Assembly (NCBI GenBank): GCA_945952415.1
Contig: CAMFIF010000024.1
Location: forward strand, 1 to 50,076
Source of the DNA: an uncultured Rhizobium sp.
GTDB taxonomy: Bacteria > Pseudomonadota > Alphaproteobacteria > Rhizobiales > Rhizobiaceae
Length of the DNA stretch: 50,076 bases
Reading direction: 5' to 3'
Position 1 is the first letter of the stretch, and each line of letters opens with the position of its first letter. A program made the position numbers and the translations under genes. This document shows, in pieces, positions 33,568 to 42,778 of the stretch. A model generated the notes under the pieces. The model was not told the origin of the DNA, made no database searches, and saw only the letters and a program-made list of their open reading frames with translations.

Positions 33568-35175
33568 ATGGCTGCCAGCATCGCCGTCGATCCCGCCCTT
33601 CTTGCCAAGGCCATGCTGCCGGGGCCCGTGCTGCCGGAACACTGGCTGGTCGTGGCGCCCGTGCTGCTGCCGCTGGCCGGCGGGGCAGGGCTGATCGCGC
33701 TTCGCCATCGCTCGGGCCCGGCCCGCAGGCTTGCGGGTGCCTTCTCGCTGGCGGTTCTGGCGCTGACCCTGCTCGCCAATATCGGCCTCTTCCGGCTGGT
33801 TGCGGAAGGCGGTCCCCTCACCATGGTCATGGGCCGCTGGCTGCCGCCCTTCGGCATTGCCTTTACCGCAGACCGGCTGGGGGCGGCCTTCTCGCTCGCT
33901 GCATCCGCCGTCACGCTGCTCGCCGCCATCTTCACCCGGGGTGAAAGGGTTGCAGGCCCGCCGGCCTATGGGCCGGAGCCCTTCCAGCTTCTGCTGCTGG
34001 CCGGCGTTTCCGGCGCCTTCCTCACCGGCGATATCTTCAATCTCTATGTCTGGTTCGAGGTGCTGCTGATCGCCTCCTTCGGCCTGCTGGCGCTTGGTCC
34101 CGGCCGGGAGGAGCTGGATGGCACGCTGAAATACGGCTTCCTCAACCTCACCGGCACCACGCTCTTCCTTATTGCCGTCGGCCTTCTCTATGGGGTCAGC
34201 GGCACGCTCAACATGGCCGATCTCGCCGATCGCCTGCCGGCGCTGAAGCAGGGGCCGCTCACCGCGCTGGCGGCCCTCTTCCTCTTTGCCTTCGCCATGA
34301 AGGCGGCGGCCTTTCCCGTGCAGTTCTGGCTGCCCGCCGCCTATCACACGCCGCGCGCCAGCACCGCCGGCCTCTTCGCCGCGCTGCTGACCAAGGTGGG
34401 CATCTATGCGCTGCTGCGCGTGCTCGTCATGCTCATGCCGGGACCGCTGGAAGAGCTCAGCCTGCTGCTCGCCGTCATGGCGGCGGCCACCATGCTCTTC
34501 GGCGCGCTCGGCACGCTGGCCGAGCGGGATCTGCGCCGCCTGCCGGGCTTCGTGCTGATCTCCGGCATCGGCACCATGCTGGCCGGGGTCGCGCTCAATT
34601 CGCCCGGCGGGGCAACCGGCGCGATCTTCTACGGGCTGCAATCCATGGCCCTGATGCTGGCGCTTTATCTTGCATTGTTCGAGGCGGCGCGGCTTTCCGG
34701 CACGCCCGATATTCTGAAGGGCGGCGGGCTCTATGCGCGGCATCCGCTCTTTTCCGGGCTGGTTCTGGCGTTGTTCTTCGCAGGCTCCGGCCTGCCGCCC
34801 TTTTCCGGTTTCTGGCCGAAGGCGCTGATCGTCAAGGCTGCGCTGGATATTGGCGCCTGGTGGCTGGCGGGCGCGGTGCTGCTGTCGGGCTTTCTCACCA
34901 CCATCGGCCTTGCCCGCGCTTATCTCCTGGCCTTCTGGCATCCCGAACGGGCAAGACCCGCCGGCAGGGCAGGGGACAAGGCCGGGCAGGCGGCGGCGGT
35001 CGGGACACGCAAGCTCGGCCTTTCCACCACCCTGCCGCTCGCGCTGCTCGGTCTCTTCGTCATCGGCTTCGGCCTCTTTCCGGAATCGCTGCTGAAGCTT
35101 GCCGGCGATGCGGCCTCCGGCCTTGCCGATCCCACCGCCTATATCCGCTCCGTCTTCCCGGGAGGCGCGCCGTGA
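33568..35175 (+). CDS. mnhD: Mrp/Mnh antiporter subunit D
   Basis: A 535-residue, 14-helix protein homologous to NuoM/NuoN. It contains [20 protein letters not shown] (with the conserved Glu of the proton path), [21 protein letters not shown], and [21 protein letters not shown]. It forms the second proton-translocating core of the antiporter beside MnhA. It starts 10 nt after mnhC (the only non-overlapping junction of the operon) and overlaps mnhE by one base. Confidence 0.94.
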   Translation: MAASIAVDPALLAKAMLPGPVLPEHWLVVAPVLLPLAGGAGLIALRHRSGPARRLAGAFSLAVLALTLLANIGLFRLVAEGGPLTMVMGRWLPPFGIAFTADRLGAAFSLAASAVTLLAAIFTRGERVAGPPAYGPEPFQLLLLAGVSGAFLTGDIFNLYVWFEVLLIASFGLLALGPGREELDGTLKYGFLNLTGTTLFLIAVGLLYGVSGTLNMADLADRLPALKQGPLTALAALFLFAFAMKAAAFPVQFWLPAAYHTPRASTAGLFAALLTKVGIYALLRVLVMLMPGPLEELSLLLAVMAAATMLFGALGTLAERDLRRLPGFVLISGIGTMLAGVALNSPGGATGAIFYGLQSMALMLALYLALFEAARLSGTPDILKGGGLYARHPLFSGLVLALFFAGSGLPPFSGFWPKALIVKAALDIGAWWLAGAVLLSGFLTTIGLARAYLLAFWHPERARPAGRAGDKAGQAAAVGTRKLGLSTTLPLALLGLFVIGFGLFPESLLKLAGDAASGLADPTAYIRSVFPGGAP

Positions 35176-35657
35176 TGCCGTCCTTCAGCACAGCCGCCTA
35201 TGCGGCCATCCTCACGCTCTTCTGGCTGGCGCTGACCGGCAGCGTCACGCCGGCCAATATCCTGCTCGGCCTTGCCGTGTCGCTCGGCGCGCTCGGCGTC
35301 CTGCGTGGCCAGCTGCCGGAAATGGATTTCCGCATCCGCCCGCTTGCCGCCATCAGGCTGTTCCTGCTTTTCCTTCTGGAACTCTTCCGCTCTGCCTGGC
35401 GCGTCGCCCGGCTGGTGCTCAGGCCGAGGCTGGATATCAGCCCGGATGTGGTGGCCGTTCCCGTCAGCCTCACGCGCGATGCGGAGCTGACGCTGCTGGC
35501 CAATCTCATCACGCTTACCCCCGGCACGCTGACCGTCGATATCGCCGAGGATCGGCGTGCCCTCTATGTTCATGCGCTCGAGGCGGACGATCCCGATGCG
35601 GTCCGGCGCGATATCCGCGCCGGTTTCGAGCGCGCCATCCGGGAGACCTTCCGATGA
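35175..35657 (+). CDS. mnhE: Mrp/Mnh antiporter subunit E
   Basis: A 160-residue protein with two to three N-terminal membrane helices and a soluble C-terminal domain. The [20 protein letters not shown] segment (about 108-127) is the family signature. ATG at 35175 overlaps the mnhD stop; a GTG one codon earlier is also possible. A 4-nt overlap with mnhF follows. Confidence 0.92.
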   Translation: MPSFSTAAYAAILTLFWLALTGSVTPANILLGLAVSLGALGVLRGQLPEMDFRIRPLAAIRLFLLFLLELFRSAWRVARLVLRPRLDISPDVVAVPVSLTRDAELTLLANLITLTPGTLTVDIAEDRRALYVHALEADDPDAVRRDIRAGFERAIRETFR

Positions 35658-36004
35658 GCCTTGCTGCAACGGTCCTCCATCAGGCGGCTATGGTGGCGCT
35701 GCCCGTTCTGGGCCTGTCGCTCGCCGCCACCGCCTGGCGGGTGCTGAAGGGCCCGACGCTCGCCGACCGGGTGCTCGCGCTCGACATGATGACGGCAATT
35801 GCCATCGGCTTCATGGCGGTCTTTGCCATCGTCACCGGTTACAGCCTCTATGTGGATATTGCGATTGCGCTTGGCCTTGCGGGCTTTCTCGCCACCGTCG
35901 CCTTTGCCCGCTTCATCCTCACCCGTCCCGGCCGCCAGCTGCCGCCGGCCCCGCCCGCAAGACCCCGGCCGCTGCGACCCGGCCAGAGAAGGAGGCGCGC
36001 ATGA
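35654..36004 (+). CDS. mnhF: Mrp/Mnh antiporter subunit F
   Basis: A 116-residue protein with three membrane helices. It contains the conserved [19 protein letters not shown] block (about 29-47) typical of MnhF/PhaF, then a Pro/Arg-rich tail longer than in most homologues. ATGA overlaps link it to mnhE and to mnhG. Confidence 0.93.
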   Translation: MSLAATVLHQAAMVALPVLGLSLAATAWRVLKGPTLADRVLALDMMTAIAIGFMAVFAIVTGYSLYVDIAIALGLAGFLATVAFARFILTRPGRQLPPAPPARPRPLRPGQRRRRA

Positions 36005-36324
36005 TCGCCGATCTCGTCGACTGGCTCTCCGCCGCCCTGCTTCTCGGCGGCGCCTTCTTCACGCTTGCCGCGGCCATCGGCCTCGTGCGGCTGCCCGATC
36101 TCTTCACCCGCATGCATGCCGCCTCCAAGGCGGGCGCGGTGGGGGCCGGACTTTTTCTCATCGCCGCCGGCCTGCAGGGTGAGAATTGGGGAATATTCGC
36201 ACGTACAGTTGCGGGTTTTTTCTTCCTCATCCTGACTTCTCCGGTCTCGGCGCATCTCCTCGCCCGCGCATTCGTCGCTACCGGAAATAGGCCCGATACG
36301 GCACGCTTGCGCCGCCGGGATTGA
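36001..36324 (+). CDS. mnhG: Mrp/Mnh antiporter subunit G
   Basis: A 107-residue protein with three membrane helices. It contains [20 protein letters not shown] (about 27-46), the diagnostic MnhG/PhaG segment, and ends in an Arg-rich tail. It is last in the operon and overlaps mnhF by 4 nt (ATGA). The operon is therefore complete, A to G. No clear intrinsic terminator follows; an AT-rich stretch leads to mucR. Confidence 0.93.
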   Translation: MIADLVDWLSAALLLGGAFFTLAAAIGLVRLPDLFTRMHAASKAGAVGAGLFLIAAGLQGENWGIFARTVAGFFFLILTSPVSAHLLARAFVATGNRPDTARLRRRD

Positions 36325-36796
36325 TTTGCTCGCTTCGCTTGGCAAGTCACGGTTTTGGATTTTCGCTTTACATCCGCAGAGGAGCGCGGTTTCATTATTT
36401 TTTTTCACTATTGTTGAATTATTCTTTTGTAGTCATCCATGGCACTTCTCGTCTGTTTTTTTATATTTTCTCGATTTTTATTATTGGTTTTTATGTTGAT
36501 TGGTGATAGGCAAAAAACCATAGAGTGTCTGTGTTGACTGTAGCAGACCCGGAATTGTCACCTCATTGCTTGAAGGCGTACCAGTTTTCCCGCAATGGCC
36601 ACAGGCTGGCAGTGGAAGGAATGTTTCACGACCGACGCAAGATCTGGTGGCGGACGAAGATGAGGCGCTTAGGGGTAGGCGCTTCATGGCCACCGGTCTT
36701 ACGGACGGGATTTCCTCGCAACACTTCTATGAAATGGTCCGGCTCGCGTCTCGTGGGGAGCGGCCGGTGGGCGTGTTTTATAAGGAGAATGTACGA
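36325..36796 (+). promoter_or_regulatory. AT-rich upstream region of mucR
   Basis: A 472-nt non-coding stretch. 36390-36540 is exceptionally AT-rich for this genome, with long T runs (attattttttttcact) and TA-rich blocks. MucR/Ros proteins bind AT-rich DNA with little strict consensus and repress their own genes, so this is probably an autoregulatory region. An open frame continues upstream of the mucR ATG but does not look coding. No riboswitch was recognised. Confidence 0.5.
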
Positions 36797-37225
36797 ATGG
36801 TAGACCTAGTCGGAAGCGGCAATCAGGAGCTTCTCGTCGAGCTGACGGCAGAAATCGTCGCTGCCTATGTTGGCAATCATGTGGTGCCGGTGGCGGATCT
36901 TCCCAATCTCATTGCGGATGTGCATGCGGCTCTCAATCAGACGCACTCGCCCCAGCCGGTGGCGCTGCCCGTCGAAAAGCCGAAGCCGGCTGTTTCCGTG
37001 CGCAAGTCCATCCAGGACGATCAGATCACCTGCCTGGAATGCGGCGGTTCCTTCAAGTCGCTGAAGCGCCATCTCATGACCCACCATTCCCTGTCGCCGG
37101 AAGAATATCGCGAAAAGTGGGACCTCTCGGCCGACTACCCGATGGTCGCCCCCGCCTATGCGGAAGCCCGCTCCCGCCTCGCCAAGGAAATGGGCCTCGG
37201 CCAGCGCCGCAAGCGCGCCAAGTAA
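36797..37225 (+). CDS. mucR: MucR/Ros-family zinc-finger transcriptional regulator
   Basis: A 142-residue H-NS-like global regulator. The N-terminal oligomerisation region is [20 protein letters not shown]. The DNA-binding zinc finger has Cys79 and Cys82, nine residues, His92, three residues and His96, exactly the Ros spacing. The basic tail ends GQRRKRAK. In rhizobia it controls exopolysaccharide, motility and symbiosis or virulence genes. The start at 36797 is set by TAAGGAG about 10 nt upstream and by the family's usual length. It has a strong terminator at 37250-37278 and a long AT-rich leader. Confidence 0.95.
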   Translation: MVDLVGSGNQELLVELTAEIVAAYVGNHVVPVADLPNLIADVHAALNQTHSPQPVALPVEKPKPAVSVRKSIQDDQITCLECGGSFKSLKRHLMTHHSLSPEEYREKWDLSADYPMVAPAYAEARSRLAKEMGLGQRRKRAK

Positions 37226-37249
37226 GGCCACAGCCAGTTTGCAGAAAAG

Positions 37250-37278
37250 GCCTCCGCCTGTGGCGGGGGCTTTTTGGT
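37250..37278 (+). terminator. Intrinsic terminator of mucR
   Basis: GCCTCCGCC (37250-37258), loop TGT, GGCGGGGGC (37262-37270, one T-G pair) followed by TTTTT. A textbook terminator 24 nt after the mucR stop. Confidence 0.9.
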
Positions 37279-37371
37279 TTTTGGGGGTGCTCTTGTGTTG
37301 GCGTCTGCCGGCGCCCACCCCCTCTGTCGGCTCCGCTGACATCTACCCCGCAGATCGGGCTCCGAGTTTGC

Positions 37372-37449
37372 CGACGCCTACCCCCCTCTGCCCTGCCGGG
37401 CATCTCCCCAGCATCCGGAGCAGCTTCGCTGCCCGTGAGGGGGGAGATC
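37372..37449. repeat. Palindromic repeat unit B, inverted copy
   Basis: The reverse complement of most of the unit at 7373-7459, sharing the gcatccggagcagcttcgct core and the ccctgccgggcatctccc block. An additional partial copy of unit A in the same orientation precedes it (about 37305-37360). Confidence 0.65.
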
Positions 37450-37531
37450 GAGGTGTGGCTAATCCCGGAAGTCCCACGCCACCGTTTCTACAGATGAAAC
37501 ATCAGTTGTTTGACAGAGCAAAACGCCAGCC

Positions 37532-37665
37532 TGATCTCCCCCCTTGCGGGGGAGATGTCGGCGGTAGCCGACAGAGGGGGGTGCGGTCCGGCATACGCCG
37601 ACTCTGATCTCCCCCCTTGAGGGGGATATGTCAGCGTAGCTGACAGAGGGGGGTACGTTTCGGCA
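37532..37665. repeat. Two tandem copies of palindromic repeat unit A
   Basis: Copy 1 (37532-37594) is nearly identical to 7298-7360. Copy 2 (37601-37665) is diverged but compensated: GTCGGC/GCCGAC has become GTCAGC/GCTGAC, so the hairpin pairing is kept. Confidence 0.7.
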
Positions 37666-37852
37666 TACTCGACCCCCCCGATTCTGTCCCATTTCGGCAC
37701 ATAAACTAGGACCTAAAACCTAACAATCATCCCGCGCAACAAAAAATATCCGTTTAAAATCAATAAATGCATCCCACATAAGCAATTTTACCAGTTCCCA
37801 TCCGCCGAAAAATGAGAGAAATTATTCCTATATCCATCGAGGAGGCTCTCTC

Positions 37853-38320
37853 ATGCCAGATATCAATCCATTCTACCGGCCGGATCGGGTACCGGGGCTC
37901 ACGCATGTGCTGCTGGCGGATGGGCGGGCGGGGCCGCGGGTGGCGGGCGGAGCGGCGGCGCTGGTGGCGGTGCCGCCGGCGACGCCGGTGCCGCTCAGGC
38001 CCGTCTGCAAGACCGTCGGCAAGATGACCGCCGAGCTGTTCGGGGTCACCGGCGACCGCATCCGCTTTCGCACCGACCGCCGCCGCTCCCAGTGCCATAT
38101 CCGCCAGATCGCCATGTATGTCTGCCATGTGGCGCTGCGCATTCCCCAGGCGGATGTCGCCCATGCCTTCGGGCGGGATCGCACCACCGTTCGCCATGCC
38201 TGCCAGGCGGTGGAGGACCGGCGCGACGACGTGGTCTATGACGATTTCGTCGCCGCCGTCGAGCGGCTGGCAATTGCCGTCTTCGAACCGGCGGAGGGCG
38301 CCTTCGATGGAGAGGATTGA
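37853..38320 (+). CDS. Stand-alone DnaA domain IV-like DNA-binding protein
   Basis: A 155-residue protein. The C-terminal part (about 50-135) matches DnaA domain IV: CHIRQIAMYVCHVALRIP, then VAHAFGRDRTTVRHACQAVE, which is the helix-turn-helix that reads DnaA boxes (cf. the FGxRDHxTV signature, here FGRDRTTV). The AAA+ ATPase domain of DnaA is absent. A Cys-containing SQCH stretch precedes it. It starts with ATG at 37853 after GAGGAGG-like purines (gaggaggctctctc). It overlaps the DUF6456 gene by 14 nt, so the two are probably made together. It may compete with DnaA at origin or promoter boxes; this is inference. Confidence 0.88.
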   Translation: MPDINPFYRPDRVPGLTHVLLADGRAGPRVAGGAAALVAVPPATPVPLRPVCKTVGKMTAELFGVTGDRIRFRTDRRRSQCHIRQIAMYVCHVALRIPQADVAHAFGRDRTTVRHACQAVEDRRDDVVYDDFVAAVERLAIAVFEPAEGAFDGED

Positions 38321-39173
38321 TCGGTCAAGGGCCCCGAAGAAGCCCGGTCCGCTGCCGCTTGCGGGAATGGAGCGGCCGGATCCCGCCCGCGGGCTGGTGC
38401 GGCTTCTCGGCTTCGTGCTCGGCGGCCCCGTCACGCTGGTGGAGGAGGGCGACCGGCTGCTGATGCAGCGCGGCAGCCTCAGCCGGGAGGTGGCTCCCGC
38501 ACTCCTCTCCCATTGCCTTAGCCAGGGACTGCTGGCGCGGGAGGGAGACCGGCTGCGGCCGCTTGCGCCCGCCCGCCCGCTGCTGAAACGCCTGCTGACG
38601 GGTGGGGCGGAAAGCCATCGCGCCCAGCACGGGCTGATCGCCACGGAGGAGCGGCTGGTGGAGGGCGAGCGCCGCCCTGTCACCGTCAACCGGCAGGAAA
38701 GCGTGCTCGGCACGCTCGCCCTGATGAAGGATCGGGAAGGGGAGCCCTGGTTTTCCGCAGGCGCCGTGGCTGCGGGCGAGCGGCTTGCCCGGGACTTCAC
38801 CTTTGCCGGTCTGCAGCCGCGCATGACGGCACGCTGGGAGCCGCGGCTTTCCACCTGCGGCAAGGGCATGCGCGGCGGCCAGGCGGAACTTTCCGATCAC
38901 CAGATCGATGCGCGCCGCCGGCTGAATGCGGCGCTTGAAGCGGTCGGGCCGGAGCTTTCGGGCGCCGCGCTCGATGTCTGCTGCTTCGGCAAGGGGCTGG
39001 AACAGGTGGAGCGTGAGCGCCAGTGGCCGGCGCGCTCCGCCAAGCTGATGCTGCGCACGGCGCTTCAGCTGCTCGCCCGCCACTACGGCATCGGGGGCGA
39101 TCAGACCGCGCCGATTTCCTTGAGCTTCGCCAGCACCTCGGCGGAAGGCTCGCCGGTGATCGGCAGGCGGTAA
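38307..39173 (+). CDS. DUF6456-type protein coupled to the DnaA-like gene
   Basis: A 288-residue soluble protein. The central part (GLLAREGDRLRPLAPARPLLKRLL) looks like a winged-helix segment. The C-terminal half (RRLNAALEAVG...ALDVCCFGKGLEQVERERQWPARSAKLMLRTALQLLARHYG, cited in pieces) is the conserved DUF6456 block of alphaproteobacteria. The start at 38307 lies inside the DnaA-like gene, giving a 14-nt overlap. The last 73 nt overlap the convergent peptidoglycan-binding gene. A DNA-binding or replication-related role is inferred from the partner only. Confidence 0.82.
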   Translation: MERIDRSRAPKKPGPLPLAGMERPDPARGLVRLLGFVLGGPVTLVEEGDRLLMQRGSLSREVAPALLSHCLSQGLLAREGDRLRPLAPARPLLKRLLTGGAESHRAQHGLIATEERLVEGERRPVTVNRQESVLGTLALMKDREGEPWFSAGAVAAGERLARDFTFAGLQPRMTARWEPRLSTCGKGMRGGQAELSDHQIDARRRLNAALEAVGPELSGAALDVCCFGKGLEQVERERQWPARSAKLMLRTALQLLARHYGIGGDQTAPISLSFASTSAEGSPVIGRR

Positions 39174-40222
39174 TATTTCTGGAACTGGCGGATCGCGGCG
39201 CGGGTGCCGGGTCCGGCCACGCCTTTCGGATCGCTGTTCTGATAGGCCATGCGGGCAAGCCCGGACTGGATCTGCTGGATCATCTGCGGATCGGTGCTCG
39301 CGGTGGCAAGCGGCGCGGCCCGGGCGGGCAGGGGCGCTGCGGCCGGCTTTTCTCCGCCTTCCGAAGCGCGGATCAGACTTGCAAGATCATCGACGCCACC
39401 CTTCGCCTTCACCGGCTGCGCCTGGGCCTCCGGCGCCGGGGCGGCTTTCGCTGCGGGTTTGGAAACCGGCACGGGCGCGGCGCGAATGGCCGCCGCAACG
39501 GGATCCTCCCCCTCCACGGGGGCAATTTCCCCCTTTGGCGCGGCGCTGATTGCCGCCGTGGTTTCGGCGGGCGGCGCGCCATCGGTCAGCCGCTTCAGCA
39601 AGTCCTCCGTAACGGCCCCGGTTTCCGGCAGGCCCTCGGTCTGCTCGAAGAAGAGGATCGCCGCCGTGGTGCGCGGGCCGATCACCCCGTCCGCCGTGCC
39701 ATTGTAAAGTCCGCGGCGGATGAGCGCCTGCTGCACGGCAACGGCGAGCGCCACATTTTCCGGCTGCGGGGCGGTGGCGGCCGCGGCACCCTGCGGCTGG
39801 CCCTCCGCCGCGCGGATGATCGAGGCCGTCTCGTCGCCCTGATCGGCGGGAAGGGCTGCGGCCGGGGCTGGCGTTTCGCCTTCCACCACCACATTCGCCG
39901 CCCGCTCGATCTTGAAGGTGGTCACGTCAGCCGGGTCCGCCTTGCGGTGGGTAAGGCCGGGCAGCGCATCGAACCGGTCGAAATCCCGCGTCGCGAAGAA
40001 GGGTGTCGTCAGCCGTTGCGGCTGGTACCAGAGCGCATTGGCCGCCACGGAACCGAAGACGCCGAGAAAGAGCAGGCTGGTCAGCGCCGGGCCGGGATGG
40101 CGCATGGTTTGCCGGCCAAGGTTCCGCGCACCCAGGCCGAGCCACAGCGCGGTGGTGGAGAGAAGCCGGATGATCAGCGGTTTCTTCCGCTTCTCAGGCG
40201 CCTTGGGCTTTCGGGTTGCCAT
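39101..40222 (-). CDS. Membrane-anchored protein with two peptidoglycan-binding domains
   Basis: A 373-residue protein with a basic cytoplasmic N-terminus, one membrane helix (about 46-64) and a long Ala/Pro-rich exported region. PG_binding_1 domain 1 is at about 148-190 (QQALIRRGLYNGTADGVIGP). Domain 2 is at about 315-368 (IQSGLARMAYQ...GVAGPGTRAAIRQFQKYY). It probably tethers to the cell wall; no hydrolase domain is seen. It overlaps the upstream kinase gene by 29 nt on the same strand, so they form an operon. At its 3' end it overlaps the convergent DUF6456 gene by 73 nt. Confidence 0.86.
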   Translation of the reverse strand: MATRKPKAPEKRKKPLIIRLLSTTALWLGLGARNLGRQTMRHPGPALTSLLFLGVFGSVAANALWYQPQRLTTPFFATRDFDRFDALPGLTHRKADPADVTTFKIERAANVVVEGETPAPAAALPADQGDETASIIRAAEGQPQGAAAATAPQPENVALAVAVQQALIRRGLYNGTADGVIGPRTTAAILFFEQTEGLPETGAVTEDLLKRLTDGAPPAETTAAISAAPKGEIAPVEGEDPVAAAIRAAPVPVSKPAAKAAPAPEAQAQPVKAKGGVDDLASLIRASEGGEKPAAAPLPARAAPLATASTDPQMIQQIQSGLARMAYQNSDPKGVAGPGTRAAIRQFQKYYRLPITGEPSAEVLAKLKEIGAV

Positions 40223-41786
40223 GGTTCATGCCCTCATGTGATGGAACCGCCGCGATCCGGCCCGCGCCGAGGCGCGGCGGAAATTCCACGGTCCGGTCGT
40301 CCGCCGGCCCGTCCTGGGCGCTCGCGGTTCCCGAGCCATCGTCGGGAAGGCTGATCGTGATGACCGTGCCTTCGCCGATCCGGCTGCGGATCGAAAAATC
40401 CCCGCCATGCAGGCGCACCAGCCCCTTGACCAGCGAAAGGCCAAGGCCCGTGCCCTCATACTGGCGGGTATAGGCATTCTGCACCTGCTGGAAGGGCTGG
40501 CCGATAAGGCCGAGCTTGTCTTCCGCAATGCCGATCCCCGTATCGGCGACGGCGATGATGAGCCGCCCGTCGGCGCGCGAGACGTCGATGGAGACCACCC
40601 CACCCCGATCGGTGAACTTGATTGCATTGCCGACGAGATTGATCAGCACCTGGCTGAGCGCGCGACGGTCGGCCACCACCTCGCCAATGTCGCGGGGAAT
40701 GCGGCTCGTCAGCGTCAGCCCCTTTTCGCGGGCCTGCAGCGCCAGCATCTCCTCGCAGGCGCGCACCGGCTCGGCCACCAGGAAGGGCTCCATCATCAGC
40801 TCGTAGCGCCCGGCCTCGATCTTCGACATGTCCAGCATGGTGTTGACGACCGAGAGCAGATGGGCGCCCGACTGGCGGATCAGCCCCACATATTCCCGCT
40901 GCCGGTCATCGGCGAGCTTGCTGAAATATTCGCCGAGCAGAATGTCGGAAAAGCCGAGAATGGCATTCAGCGGCGTGCGCAGCTCATGGCTGACGGCGGC
41001 GAGAAACCGGCTCTTCGATTCATTGGCGCATTCCGCTTCCGCAGTCTTTGCCTCCGCTTCGTTGCGCAGCAGGGTTTCCTCCGTGCGGTCGCTCATCAGG
41101 CAGAGGATGAAGTCAAGCGCGCCATCGGGCCCCCGCTCGGCGGTGAGATCGAGCCGGACCGGTGCGAACTGGCCGGCGCGCGCCGCGCTTTTCAGCGGCG
41201 GCTCCAGCCGCACATCGGCGCGGGCCCGGTCTTCGCCCTGCCGGAGCTGGTCCAGCGCGGTCAGATAGGCAATCCGGTCGGAAACATGCAGCTGCTCGGT
41301 AAAGCCATGGCCCATGGGATCGGCCATGCGGGCAAGAAGCGGGGCGGCATCGCGCCCGCCGGTTGCCAGCACCTGGCCCTGCGGGTCCATCACCATCAGC
41401 AGCCCGGGGGCAAAGCGCGCGCCGGACAGAAGCGCTTCCGGCCCTGCACCCGGCGCTTCCGGGGAAGGGGAGGAGGGAAGCGAACGCGCCCGCGCAATCG
41501 AGGCCGTCACGCTCACCAGAAAGCCCGCGGCAGAGGCGGCAAAGGCGGCCGGAAGGGCCGCGGCAGGCGACATCATCATCAGCGAGAGGGGGGCGATCGT
41601 CAGAAAGGCGGCGCCCGCCATGCCGGCGGCCGTTGCCACGAGTGCCCGTTCCTGTGCGCGCGTCTCCTCCGCTCCGCCGGTGGCGGAAAGCCAGTGGTCG
41701 GCCCAGCGGCCGGCGGTCAACCGGACCGCATCGCCGGCCTTCCCGCAGATGGTTTCAATAACGCGCAAACCTGATGAACCCTTCAA
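40194..41786 (-). CDS. Membrane PAS sensor histidine kinase, DivJ/PleC-like
   Basis: A 530-residue kinase. Hydrophobic helices at about 48-96, a PAS-like domain at about 123-235, and HisKA with His267 (SHELRTPLNAILGFSDIL). An HATPase domain follows with NLVGNAIKF (N box), DTGIGI (G1) and GTGLGLSLVKGL (G2). The HisKA segment, with SKLADDRQREYVGLIRQSG and LLSVVNTMLDMSKIEAGRYE, is the version typical of alphaproteobacterial DivJ/PleC/PdhS kinases that act on DivK and feed into CtrA. The specific identity is not certain. It precedes, and overlaps by 29 nt, the peptidoglycan-binding gene. Confidence 0.87.
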   Translation of the reverse strand: MKGSSGLRVIETICGKAGDAVRLTAGRWADHWLSATGGAEETRAQERALVATAAGMAGAAFLTIAPLSLMMMSPAAALPAAFAASAAGFLVSVTASIARARSLPSSPSPEAPGAGPEALLSGARFAPGLLMVMDPQGQVLATGGRDAAPLLARMADPMGHGFTEQLHVSDRIAYLTALDQLRQGEDRARADVRLEPPLKSAARAGQFAPVRLDLTAERGPDGALDFILCLMSDRTEETLLRNEAEAKTAEAECANESKSRFLAAVSHELRTPLNAILGFSDILLGEYFSKLADDRQREYVGLIRQSGAHLLSVVNTMLDMSKIEAGRYELMMEPFLVAEPVRACEEMLALQAREKGLTLTSRIPRDIGEVVADRRALSQVLINLVGNAIKFTDRGGVVSIDVSRADGRLIIAVADTGIGIAEDKLGLIGQPFQQVQNAYTRQYEGTGLGLSLVKGLVRLHGGDFSIRSRIGEGTVITISLPDDGSGTASAQDGPADDRTVEFPPRLGAGRIAAVPSHEGMNHGNPKAQGA

Positions 41787-42232
41787 GGCTGATCCTTGTA
41801 TGGCCGGATTTTACCGGGGGGCGGCTTAAGGAAAGGATAAAAACAGGGGTGCCGGATTGGGGCAAACCCCCGGCGGAGTCTCTTTTCTGGACGCTTTCGT
41901 CCGGCTTCGGCGATCGTGGTTAACACCGCGTAAGCGACGGATTTACCTGTTATTTTCGATGGATGTTAACACTTGCGGCAGGGCCGTGCCGAAAATCCCT
42001 CGGCATTTGCTGGGGATACCCGCCCATATCCTTAACGGCCGCCGTTAAAATGCCATTCAAACACGGTTCAAAAGCGGAAATAACGGCATTTGAGTGAAAT
42101 ATGCCGCAAATGCCAGCGAGTCGGGAAAGTCCCTGTTTCGACATCGGCTCTAGGGTCGGTTTCGTCAGCAGGGCAAGTGCCTTCGCTTCATCCGGCACAA
42201 AGACCGGAGCGTGATAAACAGGGACGAATGCA
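41787..42232. promoter_or_regulatory. Divergent promoter region between the kinase and DUF5330 genes
   Basis: 446 nt without a gene. It contains the perfect palindrome TTAACGGC-c-GCCGTTAA at 42032-42048 followed by AAAA, and related AACGGCA sequences near 42080. The palindrome could be an operator, or a terminator-like hairpin for a short transcript. Several TTAAC half sites (41919, 41966) recall CtrA half boxes but do not form full sites. Confidence 0.45.
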
Positions 42233-42778
42233 ATGTGGTGGTTGATCAAGGGCAGCTTCTGGTTTTCGCTGGTGCTTGTGCTGTTGCCGTTCCTGAGTGC
42301 GGGCAGCTCCGCCCGCCTTGCCAATGCGCCGCCGGTGGAAATGGCCGATGCCTTCAGCGCCGTGACCGGCGCCTATACCTATCTCTCCGGCCTCTGCGAC
42401 CAGAAGCCCGATGTCTGCGAAAAGGGTGCAAAGACCTTCACCGCGCTCGGCTACCGGGCCCGCGAGGGCGCCTATGTGGCCTTTGAATATCTGAACCAGA
42501 AATTTGCCGATGATCCCGCAAAGGCTGGCGCGCCGAAGCTTGCTGCCGCCCCGGTGAGCCCATCGCCTGCCGCTTCCGGGCCGAAGCTTGCCGCCGCCCT
42601 TGCCGATCCCGCCGCAAACCAGGCGGTGGAAGGCGGGGTTGCCTTCCAGCCCATGCCGGCCATGCCCTCCGGGCACAAGCCGCAGCCCTATCGTCCCCCG
42701 GTTGCCGACAAGGTGGTGACCGGCAGCCTGCCCGCCCGGGTTCCGGTGCCGCTGCCGCGGCCCAATCCGGAAACCTGA
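42233..42778 (+). CDS. DUF5330-type exported or membrane-anchored protein
   Basis: A 181-residue protein with one N-terminal hydrophobic helix (about 5-25), uncleaved or cleaved after a Ser/Ala-rich site. A conserved AFSAVTGAYTYLSGLCDQKPDVCEKG region with two Cys (about 42-66, possibly a disulphide) follows, then a Pro/Ala-rich low-complexity tail. The layout matches the alphaproteobacterial DUF5330 family, of unknown function. The location is probably periplasmic. It stands alone, divergent from the DivJ/PleC-like kinase. Confidence 0.78.
   Translation: MWWLIKGSFWFSLVLVLLPFLSAGSSARLANAPPVEMADAFSAVTGAYTYLSGLCDQKPDVCEKGAKTFTALGYRAREGAYVAFEYLNQKFADDPAKAGAPKLAAAPVSPSPAASGPKLAAALADPAANQAVEGGVAFQPMPAMPSGHKPQPYRPPVADKVVTGSLPARVPVPLPRPNPET

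Larger units (their letters stand above)
37279..37852. other. Repeat-filled intergenic region, no gene
   Basis: Between mucR and the DnaA-like gene. It holds at least four GC-rich palindromic repeat copies (about 37305-37360, 37372-37449, 37532-37594 and 37601-37665) and then an AT-rich promoter-like stretch (37700-37850). No coding sequence is credible. Confidence 0.75.

Noticed and set aside
33415..34941. A 508-codon minus-strand open frame opposite mnhD
   Set aside because: Its composition is dominated by Gln, Arg, Glu and Gly with no domain; mnhD on the plus strand is unmistakable.
42032..42048. TTAACGGCcGCCGTTAA read as a CtrA site
   Set aside because: The spacing between the TTAA elements is nine, not seven; it is better treated as a palindrome of unknown role.
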